Assembly: GCA_030540225.1 (NCBI GenBank)
Contig: JAUNWQ010000004.1
Span: 1-51,126 of the forward strand
Length of the DNA stretch: 51,126 nucleotides
Direction: 5' to 3'
DNA from: Coriobacteriia bacterium
Lineage (GTDB): Bacteria; Actinomycetota; Coriobacteriia; Coriobacteriales; Eggerthellaceae
The notes beneath the pieces are model-generated. The model ran no database searches, had not been told where the DNA came from, and saw only the letters and a list, made by a program, of their open reading frames with translations. Shown piece after piece: positions 41,892 through 51,126 of the stretch (positions are counted from its first letter, which is position 1; each line of letters starts with the position of its first letter). The position numbers and the translations under genes were made by a program.

Positions 41892-43178
41892 CTACCCCAA
41901 ATCGGCGAGCGTCGTTCGCGCGGCGACGAGTTTCTCGAGCGGCTCGAGAAAACCTCGCTCGCTTTCGGAAAGCCCGGCTCGTGCGGCGGCCATCACTTCG
42001 TCGGCGAACTCGGCGGCCGGCCTGCCGTACACCTCGCCCGCGTAGCCCAGCTCCTGCAGCGAGTTCTTCGCCCGCTCGACGTCGCTTGTCGTGATGCCGC
42101 CGATGAGCTCCTCCACGCGCGTCAGGCTCATCTCGCAGTAGAAAATTCCCTTCACGAGCGCGGCGTATGCGACAACGTAGGGTACGGGCATCGCGTCGGC
42201 GGGGCGAATCTCGAGGTAAGTCTTTAGCCGCACGTCGGGAAACACCATCGACAGCGCGTGCTCGACCTCGGCGCGGCTCATGGGACGCTCAGCATAAATC
42301 TCGCTGAAGCGGCGGGAATCCTCGCGCCAGCCGTCCTGCCCGTCGGGCACGAGAATCGCCGGCGTGTCGTAGACCCAGCGCGCATAATCGCGCAGCGTGA
42401 ACGAGCCCTCGACAGCGCCCGGCACGATGCCGCAGCGCTCGGGATCGCAGTGCTGCCAAATCTCGGTGCGCACCATGCGGTGAGTGCGCGGCGCACCTTC
42501 GAAGATGGGGGAGTTGTCACAGATAAGCGACAAGATCGGCGAGAGCGCGCTCGCGACGCGATACTTGCGCACGCAGTCGTCGGCGCTCGTGTAGTCGATG
42601 CTCACCTGCGTCGATGCGCTTCCTCGCATCATGCAGGGCCCGAAGGGGCTCACGGCACCGAGGTAGCGATTCATGTACTCGTAGCGCTGCTTGGGGATAA
42701 GCTCCAGGCTCGTCGCGCGCGCCGTGGGATGATAGCCCGACTTCGCAAGTTTCGCGCGCTTCGGCGCGAGCACGCCGCAAAGCTTCTCCTCAAATTGCTC
42801 GAAGCACGCCTTCGCGCTGGCCAGTTCATGAAAAGGACCTGCGGAAAGTTCCACCTGAGCGGCAGGTTCAATGGTCACCGCCTCGCCGGGGCGCGCTACG
42901 CCCAAAAGGTCGCCCTCAGCGTCGTAGGTTGCTTGCGGGTAATCGGCGCGCAGCACCTCGAGCGCGCTCTGGATGCCGGCTTCGCCCGAGTAGTTCACTG
43001 GCGAGCCGTCCTCGCGAACGATGATGTGCTCGAGCTCGATGCCGAGCGCGCCTTCGTCAGCTATGCACCCGCTTTCGATGAACGCCGCGATCGCGTCGAC
43101 GTTGCGATCGTACATCTCCATACCGTTCGCGGGGGAATTTTGCGCGTCTGATGCCTGGTCACTGGCCTGTTCATTCAT
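41892..43178 (-). CDS. gshA: Glutamate-cysteine ligase, plant/actinobacterial (GCS2) type
   Basis: A 428-residue enzyme joining glutamate and cysteine to gamma-glutamylcysteine. The family blocks LGIELEHIIV, MRGSASTQVSIDY and YLEIRPADAMP are present and mark the GCS2 type rather than the E. coli type. No glutathione synthetase is in the window, so the product might be used as such or feed another thiol. ATG 43178 follows GGAGCC; the long open frame upstream is non-coding. Gram-positive EgtA-like enzymes are close relatives, so an ergothioneine-type role is possible but has no support here. Confidence 0.82.
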   Translation of the reverse strand: MNEQASDQASDAQNSPANGMEMYDRNVDAIAAFIESGCIADEGALGIELEHIIVREDGSPVNYSGEAGIQSALEVLRADYPQATYDAEGDLLGVARPGEAVTIEPAAQVELSAGPFHELASAKACFEQFEEKLCGVLAPKRAKLAKSGYHPTARATSLELIPKQRYEYMNRYLGAVSPFGPCMMRGSASTQVSIDYTSADDCVRKYRVASALSPILSLICDNSPIFEGAPRTHRMVRTEIWQHCDPERCGIVPGAVEGSFTLRDYARWVYDTPAILVPDGQDGWREDSRRFSEIYAERPMSRAEVEHALSMVFPDVRLKTYLEIRPADAMPVPYVVAYAALVKGIFYCEMSLTRVEELIGGITTSDVERAKNSLQELGYAGEVYGRPAAEFADEVMAAARAGLSESERGFLEPLEKLVAARTTLADLG

Positions 43179-43589
43179 GGTTTGGCTCCTTGGCCTAAAA
43201 AAGTGGTGCAAACCCCAGCGGGTTTGTATAAAATAATTTCGCCGCACATCGTAGCACGTTGCGGCGACAGAATCGGGCATGTATCGAAAACGAGGACGAA
43301 TCGTGAACTTGGGCATTCTGAATAGCAAGGCGCTCGCCGCTTCTTTTGCTGTCGTGTCCCGACGACGTCCTTTGCGCGACGGCAAAGCCTCGCGCCGTGC
43401 CGCTTCGCGCGTTTCTTCTCTGTAACTTTTTCGCGTCCTCTTTGGACGGGAACCCCCTTTCATTACTATTGTCCGTGCGCTTCGTCTTATGCGTATCGCA
43501 TGCATCGCCGCAGCTAGCATCGCTGGCGGCAAGGCTTGCCGTTCACATATCCGCAGGCGCGGGAACCAATTCGATAAGGAATCGACATT
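43179..43589. other. Gap upstream of argC
   Basis: A 411-base divergent spacer. GCCGCA...TGCGGC near 43241-43265 is a small hairpin, and TTGTATAAAATAAT near 43223-43236 could serve as a -10 region for gshA or argC. No clear ArgR-type box was recognised. A possible leader frame is listed separately. Confidence 0.4.
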
Positions 43590-43593
43590 ATGA
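43489..43593 (+). CDS. Possible Arg-rich leader peptide overlapping argC
   Basis: A 34-codon frame from ATG 43489 contains five arginines, three of them consecutive (CGC AGG CGC). It ends with TGA at 43591-43593, sharing ATGA with the argC start at 43590. The overlap and Arg run suggest a translational attenuation leader for arginine synthesis. No ribosome site precedes the ATG, so it may be chance. Confidence 0.22.
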   Translation: MRIACIAAASIAGGKACRSHIRRRGNQFDKESTL

Positions 43594-44660
43594 AGATTAA
43601 AGCCGGTATCGTTGGGGCCGCTGGCTTCGCAGGTGCGGAACTCACGCGCCTTTTGCTGGGTCACCCGAGCTTCGAGCTGTGTGCGATCACCTCAGATGCG
43701 CTCGCCGGGCGCGCGCTCGCCGAGGTGTACCCCGCGTTCGCGGGTGCGAGCGACCTCGTCTTCTCCAAGCACGATCAAAACGCGCTTGCCGACCTCGACG
43801 TGGCCTTCCTTGCCGTCCCGCACACGGCGTCCCTCGCGATGACGCCTGACCTCATCGCCGCGGGCACCACGGTCATCGACCTGTCCGCCGACTACCGCCT
43901 GAAAGACCCCGCAATCTACGAGAAGTGGTACAAGGTGGCGCACACTTCCACCGACCTTCTCGCGAAGGCTGCTTTCGGTCTGCCCGAGCTCACGGGCGAC
44001 GAGCTCGCCTCTGCTGCGACGCGCCGAGCGGCAGGGGAAGCCGTGCTCGTGGCCTGTGCGGGCTGCTATCCTACGGCGACCTCGCTTGCCGCTGCGCCGT
44101 TTTTGCGCGCCGGGCTCGTCGAGGAGGGCGCCACTGTCATCGTCGACGCGCTCTCGGGCATCACCGGCGCGGGCAAGAAGGCCACCGAGCGCACGCACTT
44201 CTGTTTCGCGAACGAAAGCGTCGAAGCCTACGGGGTGGGAACGCATCGCCATACTCCGGAAATCTCGCAAATCTTGGGGCTTGCTCCCGGCAAGCTCGTG
44301 TTCACGCCGCATCTCGTTCCCATGAACCGCGGCCTGCTCTCCACGGTGAAGCTGCCGCTCGCGAAGGGCGCCGCCGCTCCCGATTCCGAAGAGCTTGCCG
44401 CCATCCAGCAGCGCTTCTACGCGAATTCCCCGCTCGTCGAGGCGCTTCCCGCAGGTTCGCTTCCCAAGACCGCATCGGTCGCCGGAACGGCGCGCGCGCA
44501 GGTGGGCGTCGCCTATCACGCGGAAGCTCGCATGATTATCGCGATCGGCGCGATCGACAACCTGGGGAAGGGCGCTGCCGGCCAGGCCGTCCAGTGCGCG
44601 AACATCATTTTCGGCCTCGATCAGACCGAAGGTCTCACCTCGCTTGCCGTGGGGGTGTAA
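43590..44660 (+). CDS. argC: N-acetyl-gamma-glutamyl-phosphate reductase
   Basis: Third step of arginine synthesis, NADPH-dependent reduction of N-acetylglutamyl phosphate. The 356-residue protein has the Rossmann start VGAAGFAGAELTRLLLGHP, the catalytic cysteine in VACAGCYPTAT near residue 155, and the HRHTPEI block. AAGGA lies nine bases before ATG 43590. It heads the argCJBDG cluster. Confidence 0.97.
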   Translation: MKIKAGIVGAAGFAGAELTRLLLGHPSFELCAITSDALAGRALAEVYPAFAGASDLVFSKHDQNALADLDVAFLAVPHTASLAMTPDLIAAGTTVIDLSADYRLKDPAIYEKWYKVAHTSTDLLAKAAFGLPELTGDELASAATRRAAGEAVLVACAGCYPTATSLAAAPFLRAGLVEEGATVIVDALSGITGAGKKATERTHFCFANESVEAYGVGTHRHTPEISQILGLAPGKLVFTPHLVPMNRGLLSTVKLPLAKGAAAPDSEELAAIQQRFYANSPLVEALPAGSLPKTASVAGTARAQVGVAYHAEARMIIAIGAIDNLGKGAAGQAVQCANIIFGLDQTEGLTSLAVGV

Positions 44661-44681
44661 AACCCGATGGAAGGAATCGAC

Positions 44682-45944
44682 ATGACAGCATTCACCCAGA
44701 TCGAGGGCGGGGGCGTTACGAGTGCTCTCGGCTTCAAGGCGGCCGGCGTCCATGCGGGTTTCCGCAAGGAACCTGAGCGTCGCGACCTCGCGCTCGTCGT
44801 CGCGGACGAGCCTTGCGCGGCAGCGGGCACGTTCACGAAGAACATCTTCTGCTCCGCGCCCGTCATCATCTCGAGGGAGCATCTCTCCGATGGCGGTACG
44901 GGCGCCCCGAGCTACGGCACCGCGCGCGCTGTGGTGGTGAACTCCGGCATCGCGAATGCCGCGACAGGCGTCCCCGGGCTCGAGCATGCCCGCGAGATGG
45001 CGCGCATCACCGCCGACGCCGTGGGCTGCACCGAAGAGGAGGTGCTCGTCGCGTCGACCGGCGTCATCGGGCAGCATCTTCCCCTCGATCCCTTCAAGAC
45101 GGGCGTCCCCCAGGCGCTCGCCGAGGCAAGCCGCGAAGGCGGGGCCTCCGCCGCGCGCGCGATCATGACCACCGACACGCACCCGAAGGAATATGCGGTC
45201 AGCTTTTCAAGCGATGACCTAGGCTTCGACGGCGTCACATTCACCGTCGGCGGCATGTCGAAGGGCTCGGGCATGATCATGCCGAATATGGCCACCATGA
45301 TCGCCATCGTCACGACCGACGCCCCCATCGCCGCGGCTCATCTCTCGCAGATCCTGCGCGACGCCGTGGGTGTGAGCTTCAACAAGATCACCGTCGACTC
45401 GGACACCTCGACCAACGACACCTGCGTCACGCTCGCGAGCGGGGCTGCGGCTCCGGGTTCGGCTCCCATCGAGCCGGGGACCCCCGCCTACGATGCGCTC
45501 GCCGCCGCCTATAAGGAAGTCTGCACGAACCTCGCGCGCATGATGGCCGCCGACGGCGAAGGCGCCACGAGGCTTGTGACCGTGCATGTCGCGGGCGCTG
45601 CCACCGACGCCGATGCCGACGCGGCTGCGCGCACCATCGCGAACTCGCCGCTCGTGAAGACGGCCATTTACGGCCACGACGCGAACTGGGGCCGCATCGC
45701 CGCAGCTGCGGGGCGCTCGGGTGCTGCGTTTCGCCAGGAGGACGTGTCCATCGACATCATGGGCATGCCCGTCTGCCGAGGCGGGCTCACCGTCGCCTTC
45801 GACGAGGACGAGGCGCTGCGACGTTTCGAGGCGCCGGAGATCGCGATCGATGTGAACCTCGGCGCCGGCACGTGCGAAACCACCATGTGGACATGCGACT
45901 TCTCGCATGATTACGTAACCATCAACGGAGATTACAGGACCTAA
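44682..45944 (+). CDS. argJ: Bifunctional ornithine acetyltransferase/N-acetylglutamate synthase
   Basis: A 420-residue enzyme recycling the acetyl group from N-acetylornithine to glutamate. The autocleavage and nucleophile threonine lies in PNMATMIAI (about Thr205). STGVIGQHLP and the C-terminal GHDANWGRIAAAAG and TCDFSHDYVTING blocks confirm the family. The start is ATG 44682 after GGAAGGA; an ATG five codons upstream overlaps that site. It follows argC by 21 bases. Whether it keeps the synthase activity cannot be told. Confidence 0.96.
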   Translation: MTAFTQIEGGGVTSALGFKAAGVHAGFRKEPERRDLALVVADEPCAAAGTFTKNIFCSAPVIISREHLSDGGTGAPSYGTARAVVVNSGIANAATGVPGLEHAREMARITADAVGCTEEEVLVASTGVIGQHLPLDPFKTGVPQALAEASREGGASAARAIMTTDTHPKEYAVSFSSDDLGFDGVTFTVGGMSKGSGMIMPNMATMIAIVTTDAPIAAAHLSQILRDAVGVSFNKITVDSDTSTNDTCVTLASGAAAPGSAPIEPGTPAYDALAAAYKEVCTNLARMMAADGEGATRLVTVHVAGAATDADADAAARTIANSPLVKTAIYGHDANWGRIAAAAGRSGAAFRQEDVSIDIMGMPVCRGGLTVAFDEDEALRRFEAPEIAIDVNLGAGTCETTMWTCDFSHDYVTINGDYRT

Positions 45945-45949
45945 TTGCC

Positions 45950-46894
45950 ATGAACTACGATAAGGACAGCAGACCGAACGGGGTCGACACCATCACAGGC
46001 GAAGTGCTCGCCGAGGCGATGCCGTGGATCAAGAACATCACCGGCAAGACCATCGTCATCAAGTACGGCGGATCTGCCATGGTCGACGAGCAGCTGCGCG
46101 CCGAGGTCATGGCCGACATCGTGCTTCTGAAGATCATCGGCGTGAACCCGGTGATCGTGCACGGCGGCGGGCTCGCCATCTCCGAGGCCATGAAGCGCTT
46201 CGACATGCCCGTGAAGTTCATCGACGGCCAGCGCGTGACCACCGACGAGGCCATGAAAGTGGTGCGCTCGGTGCTTGCAGGCCAGGTGAACCAGGAGCTT
46301 GTCGAGGCGATGAACGAGCACGGCCGGGTCGCGGTGGGCCTGTCGGGCGCCGACGGGGCCACGATCATCGCCGAGCAGGCGAGCGAGCGGCTCGGGCGCG
46401 TCGGGCGCGTCGTGCGCATCAACTCGCAGCTTCTCGAAGACCTCGTGTCGGCGAACTACATTCCCGTTCTCGCGTCGGTCGGCATTGGGGAAGAGCCGGG
46501 CAGCGGCTTTTTCAACGTGAACGCCGACGTGGTGGCGGGTCATGTGGCAGCGGCCATAGGCGCGCACAAGGTGTTCTTCTTGACCGACGTCGACGGCCTC
46601 TACCGCGACTTCGACGACAAGTCGACGCTCATCTCGCGTATCTCGCTTGACGAAGTCCGCGAGATGGTGGACAAAAAGCAGGTTTCGACGGGCATGATTC
46701 CGAAGCTGCGATCTTGCATCCGCGCGCTCGACGCGGGCGTTCACCGCGCGCATATCTTAAACGGCACCACGCCGCATGCGCTTCTGCTCGAGATGCTCAC
46801 CGACAAGGGCGTCGGCACCATGATCGTCCCGCCCGACGGGGACGCGGCGTTCGATTCCACGCGCGAGGGCAGCTTCGCGAGCAAACTGGTGTAA
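45950..46894 (+). CDS. argB: N-acetylglutamate kinase
   Basis: A 314-residue amino-acid kinase phosphorylating N-acetylglutamate. It shows KYGGSAM near the N-terminus, VIVHGGG, VGLSGADG, NVNADVVAGHVAAAIGA and the C-terminal GMIPKL block. It starts five bases after argJ. A C-terminal extension after GVGTMIVPP (DGDAAFDSTREGSFASKLV) is slightly longer than usual. The N-terminal helix seen in arginine-inhibited kinases appears present (ITGEVLAEAMPWIKN), so feedback control is plausible. Confidence 0.97.
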   Translation: MNYDKDSRPNGVDTITGEVLAEAMPWIKNITGKTIVIKYGGSAMVDEQLRAEVMADIVLLKIIGVNPVIVHGGGLAISEAMKRFDMPVKFIDGQRVTTDEAMKVVRSVLAGQVNQELVEAMNEHGRVAVGLSGADGATIIAEQASERLGRVGRVVRINSQLLEDLVSANYIPVLASVGIGEEPGSGFFNVNADVVAGHVAAAIGAHKVFFLTDVDGLYRDFDDKSTLISRISLDEVREMVDKKQVSTGMIPKLRSCIRALDAGVHRAHILNGTTPHALLLEMLTDKGVGTMIVPPDGDAAFDSTREGSFASKLV

Positions 46895-46936
46895 CGTGGG
46901 CGGTCGCTTCGCCGCCTTTTGTGAGAAGGAGAAACA

Positions 46937-48172
46937 ATGAGTCTTGCTGAACAGCAGCAGCTGGAGGAAACCTACGTCATGCACACGTTCGGCCGTAAGC
47001 CGGTCGAGCTGATGGAAGGCGAGGGCATGGTCGTTCGCGACGATACCGGCAAGGAGTACCTCGACTTCATCGCGGGAATCGGCGCGGTGAGCTTGGGGCA
47101 TTGCCACCCTGCCGTCGTGCGCGCGATCACCGAACAGGCCTCCGCGCTCATCCACGTGAGTAATTACTATTACATCGAGCATCGCGGGCAGGTGGGCAAG
47201 CTGCTCTCCGACGCCCTGAACGAGGACGTGCCTGCCGCCGACCAGGCGCCCTGGCAGACGTTCTTCGCGAACTCGGGCGCCGAGGCGAACGAGTGCGCCA
47301 TCAAGCTCGCCCGCGCCTACGCGCGTCGTCGCGTTGAGGCCGAAGGCGGCGACGGGGAGGCGGCTCCGCGTGTGATCGTCACGGTGAAGAAGAGCTTCCA
47401 CGGCCGTACGCTCGCCACGCTCGCCGCGACCGCGCAGCCGGCCAAGCAGGAGCTTTTCCAGCCGCTGCCCGACGGCTTCACGCCCACGCCGCAAAACGAC
47501 ATCGCAGCGCTCGAGGCGCTGTTCGAGGCGCAGGGCGACTCCATCTGCGCTGTCATGCTCGAGCCCATCCAGGGCGAGTCAGGCGTGCATCCCTGCAGCC
47601 CCGAGTTCATGGAAGCGGTTCGTCGCCTCACGACCGAGCGCCACGCGCTCATGATCTGCGATGAGGTGCAGTGCGGCATCTACCGCACCGGCAAGCCTTT
47701 CGGCTTCCAGAACTACGACGTTGTGCCCGATATCGTCTCCATCGCGAAGGGTGTGGCGTCGGGCTTCCCCTGCGGCATGTGCGCCGCGCGCGGGGAAGTG
47801 GCGGCGGCCTTCAAGCCAGGCGATCACGGCTCCACGTTCGGCGGGTCCAACCTTGCGGTGGCGGCGGCAGAGGCGACGCTGAGCGAGATTCAAAAGGAGA
47901 ACCTCGCCGCGAACGCGATTGAGGTGGGCGCGTACCTGCGCGAGCAGCTTTCCGCGCTTCCCCAGGTCACCGAGGTGCGCGGCATGGGCCTCATGCTGGC
48001 GGCCGACCTCGCAGAGGATGGCAAGGGCGCTCCCGACGTCGTGTATGATGGGCTTTCCGCAGGCCTTCTGCTCAACGCGACGGGCGCGCACACGCTGCGC
48101 TTCCTGCCGCCGCTCGTGTGCAGCAAGGCCGACGTCGATGCGTTAATCGAGAAACTTGGTGGGATTTTATAG
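46937..48172 (+). CDS. argD: Acetylornithine aminotransferase
   Basis: A 411-residue PLP-dependent class III aminotransferase. It shows the FANSGAEANECAIKLAR phosphate-binding block, SFHGRTLATL, the CDEVQCGIYRTG metal-free core and the PLP lysine in SIAKGVASGFPCG (about Lys271). GAGAAGGAG precedes ATG 46937, 42 bases after argB. Succinyldiaminopimelate transamination is a possible second role, as in other ArgD proteins. Confidence 0.95.
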   Translation: MSLAEQQQLEETYVMHTFGRKPVELMEGEGMVVRDDTGKEYLDFIAGIGAVSLGHCHPAVVRAITEQASALIHVSNYYYIEHRGQVGKLLSDALNEDVPAADQAPWQTFFANSGAEANECAIKLARAYARRRVEAEGGDGEAAPRVIVTVKKSFHGRTLATLAATAQPAKQELFQPLPDGFTPTPQNDIAALEALFEAQGDSICAVMLEPIQGESGVHPCSPEFMEAVRRLTTERHALMICDEVQCGIYRTGKPFGFQNYDVVPDIVSIAKGVASGFPCGMCAARGEVAAAFKPGDHGSTFGGSNLAVAAAEATLSEIQKENLAANAIEVGAYLREQLSALPQVTEVRGMGLMLAADLAEDGKGAPDVVYDGLSAGLLLNATGAHTLRFLPPLVCSKADVDALIEKLGGIL

Positions 48173-48243
48173 TTCGCCAAATGCTCAGGGTGCATTTGGT
48201 TTACCGTGGTTAAAACAGTTTTGAGCTGGGAAAGGATACAAAA

Positions 48244-49452
<1,209 letters not shown>

Positions 49453-49882
49453 AGGGGGTTTCGCTGGTCTGCCGACCAGCGAAACGAGCCGACGCTGCGC
49501 GGCGCTCCGGCGGCACAGCTGGCGCTCCAAGGTTTCGTCGCGTACCTTAAGTACGCCTCCTCAACCTTTCGCGCCATCTGCACTCGCCAGAACGCCGCTT
49601 GCTGACTTTGACTCGACCTGCAAGTTTCAACATCGTGCAGGTCGAACAGGGCCGAAGCGAGCGTTGTCTTCAGAAGCGAACGACCCAAGGGCGCTCACAA
49701 AAGGGCGCCCTTCTCATAGACAAAACGTAGAGTGTAATTCCCGACGGCCTTCACAAAGCGAGTTCCGCAGCGAAGCGAGGACTGTCTGAGCGACTGAAGG
49801 TTGTCGGACGCCAAACCCGGACGGCCCCCTAAGGCTCGGGGCATTTACGTGGTAATTCTCACCGATTGAAAGGGCACACACC
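49453..49882 (+). other. argG-argH spacer with several hairpins
   Basis: A 430-base gap with three perfect stems: 49458-49469 with 49474-49485 (12 bp, TGCC loop), 49613-49622 with 49636-49645 (10 bp), and 49687-49694 with 49705-49712 (8 bp, then CTCAT). None has a strong T-run. They may be a terminator or a structured leader for argH. No gene is supported. Confidence 0.5.
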
Positions 49883-51126
49883 ATGGCACTTTGGTCAGGC
49901 AGATTCGAAGAGGGCGTGAGCGAGTTCACGCAGCGCTTCGGCGCATCTCTTCCCGTCGACAAGCAGCTCTACGCGCAGGACATCGCAGGCTCGCGCGCCC
50001 ATGCAGCGATGCTCGCGCACCAAGGCGTCATCTCGCAGGAGGATGCCGACAAGATCGATGCGGGCCTTGAGCGCATCAAGGGCGAGATCGAAGCGGGCAA
50101 CTTCCCGTTCGACATCAACAACGAGGACATCCACATGTCCATCGAAAGCGTCCTTACTGCCGAGATCGGCGATGCGGGCGCGCGCCTTCACACGGGTCGT
50201 AGCCGCAACGACCAAGTCTGCACCGATACGCGCCTGTTCGCCAAGAAGCGGGCGCGCGATCTTATGGCCGCGAACGTTGAGCTGCGCGAGGCGCTCGTGT
50301 CGCAGGCGGAGAAGCACTTCGACGTCATCTTGCCGGGCTATACGCACATGCAGCATGCCCAGCCGGTGCTCTTCTCCCACCATATGCTCGCGTACGTGTG
50401 GATGCTCGACCGCGACTTCGATCGCCTGCGCGCCGCCTATGACGCCGCGGACGCGAACCCGCTCGGATCTGCGGCCCTCGCTGGCACCACCTATCCGCTC
50501 GACCGCTTCATGACGGCAGAGGCGCTCGGCTTCTCGCGCGTGATTCCCAACTCGCTCGATGCCGTTTCCGACCGCGACTTCCTGCTCGATCTCCTGTATG
50601 CTTGCAGCGTGTCATGCATGCATCTGTCGCGCCTGTGCGAGGAAATCATCCTCTGGTCGACGGCTGAATTCGGCTTCGTCACCCTGTCCGACTCCTTCTC
50701 GACGGGCTCCTCGATCATGCCGCAGAAGAAAAACCCCGACTTCGCCGAGCTCATCCGCGGCAAGTCCGGGCGCGTGATCGGCGACTTGGTCGCGCTGCTC
50801 GTCACGATGAAGTCGCTTCCCCTTGCGTACAACAAGGACCTGCAGGAGGACAAGGAAGGTGCCATCGACGCTGCGAAAACGCTCGAGGACTGCTATCGAT
50901 GCGCCACGGGCATGATCGACACCATGGAAATTCACCCCGATGCAATGCTTGAGCAGGCGAAAAAGGGCTATCTCGCCGCGACGGACGTGGCCGACTACCT
51001 GGCGAAGAAGGGCCTTCCGTTCCGTCGTGCGCATGAGATCGTGGGCCATCTCGTGCTTTTGTGCGACAAGCGAGGCTGCGGCTTGGAAGACCTCTCGCTC
51101 GAGGACTTCAAAGCGGAAAGCGACCT
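49883..51126 (+). CDS. argH: Argininosuccinate lyase, 3'-truncated by the window
   Basis: Last step of arginine synthesis, cleaving argininosuccinate to arginine and fumarate. At least 414 residues are present and the frame runs off the window end; the family is about 460. The fumarase-superfamily signature GSSIMPQKKNP is intact near residue 276. Earlier blocks are MALWSGRFEEG, NEDIHMSIE, LHTGRSRNDQV and PGYTHMQHAQP. GAAAGGGC precedes ATG 49883. It is separated from argG by a structured 430-base spacer and may have its own transcript. Confidence 0.96.
   Translation, partial: MALWSGRFEEGVSEFTQRFGASLPVDKQLYAQDIAGSRAHAAMLAHQGVISQEDADKIDAGLERIKGEIEAGNFPFDINNEDIHMSIESVLTAEIGDAGARLHTGRSRNDQVCTDTRLFAKKRARDLMAANVELREALVSQAEKHFDVILPGYTHMQHAQPVLFSHHMLAYVWMLDRDFDRLRAAYDAADANPLGSAALAGTTYPLDRFMTAEALGFSRVIPNSLDAVSDRDFLLDLLYACSVSCMHLSRLCEEIILWSTAEFGFVTLSDSFSTGSSIMPQKKNPDFAELIRGKSGRVIGDLVALLVTMKSLPLAYNKDLQEDKEGAIDAAKTLEDCYRCATGMIDTMEIHPDAMLEQAKKGYLAATDVADYLAKKGLPFRRAHEIVGHLVLLCDKRGCGLEDLSLEDFKAESD

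Overview
The window is a GC-rich bacterial chromosome segment. It most resembles a human-gut coriobacterium of the Eggerthellaceae (Eggerthella, Gordonibacter or Adlercreutzia type). The basis is the pairing of soluble bis-MGD molybdenum reductases with tiny Fe-S partners, MFS carriers and membrane-embedded LuxR regulators, plus generous molybdenum-handling functions. The genus is inferred from gene content only.

Region 1 (1-10116) is an accessory anaerobic respiration/detoxification block with two related modules. Module A is a 5'-truncated molybdopterin oxidoreductase, its Fe-S partner, an MFS carrier and a zinc-ribbon microprotein, all on +. On - is a membrane LuxR regulator followed by a second zinc-ribbon microprotein. 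Module B is divergent from that regulator: a complete molybdopterin oxidoreductase and its Fe-S partner, then a second membrane LuxR regulator. The best precedent I know is the Eggerthellaceae catechol dehydroxylase loci. The substrate cannot be read from sequence.

Region 2 (10462-17889) is housekeeping: ispD-ispF (isoprenoids), cysE-cysS (cysteine synthesis and charging), a U32 protein with an Ala-rich insert, an unknown 101-aa protein, an Mrp/Nbp35 Fe-S carrier ATPase and tRNA-Ala(GGC). A repeat-bearing non-coding stretch follows.

Region 3 (18660-26568) holds a LysR regulator beside a MetE-like methyltransferase, a molbindin, a HTH-PBP regulator of the type linked to molybdate, a DUF4143 ATPase with a 17-bp palindrome at its promoter, and an MTA/SAH deaminase. 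Just after the deaminase is an in-frame join of fixC and fixX fragments.

Region 4 (26589-35436) is a defence-type block on -: RHH protein, hsdM, hsdS, a DUF1016 nuclease and hsdR as one tight operon. Upstream of it is a Fic protein whose promoter lies inside a 28-bp-arm perfect inverted repeat.

Region 5 (35437-51126) holds modD behind a leader with competing hairpins, a divergent EF-G-like GTPase, a duplicated SpoVA-like membrane protein, a small membrane protein, an FKBP isomerase, a glutamate-cysteine ligase, and argC-J-B-D-G-H. argH runs off the window and argF is absent. Molybdenum is a thread through the window: two Mo enzymes, molbindin, the HTH-PBP regulator and ModD.
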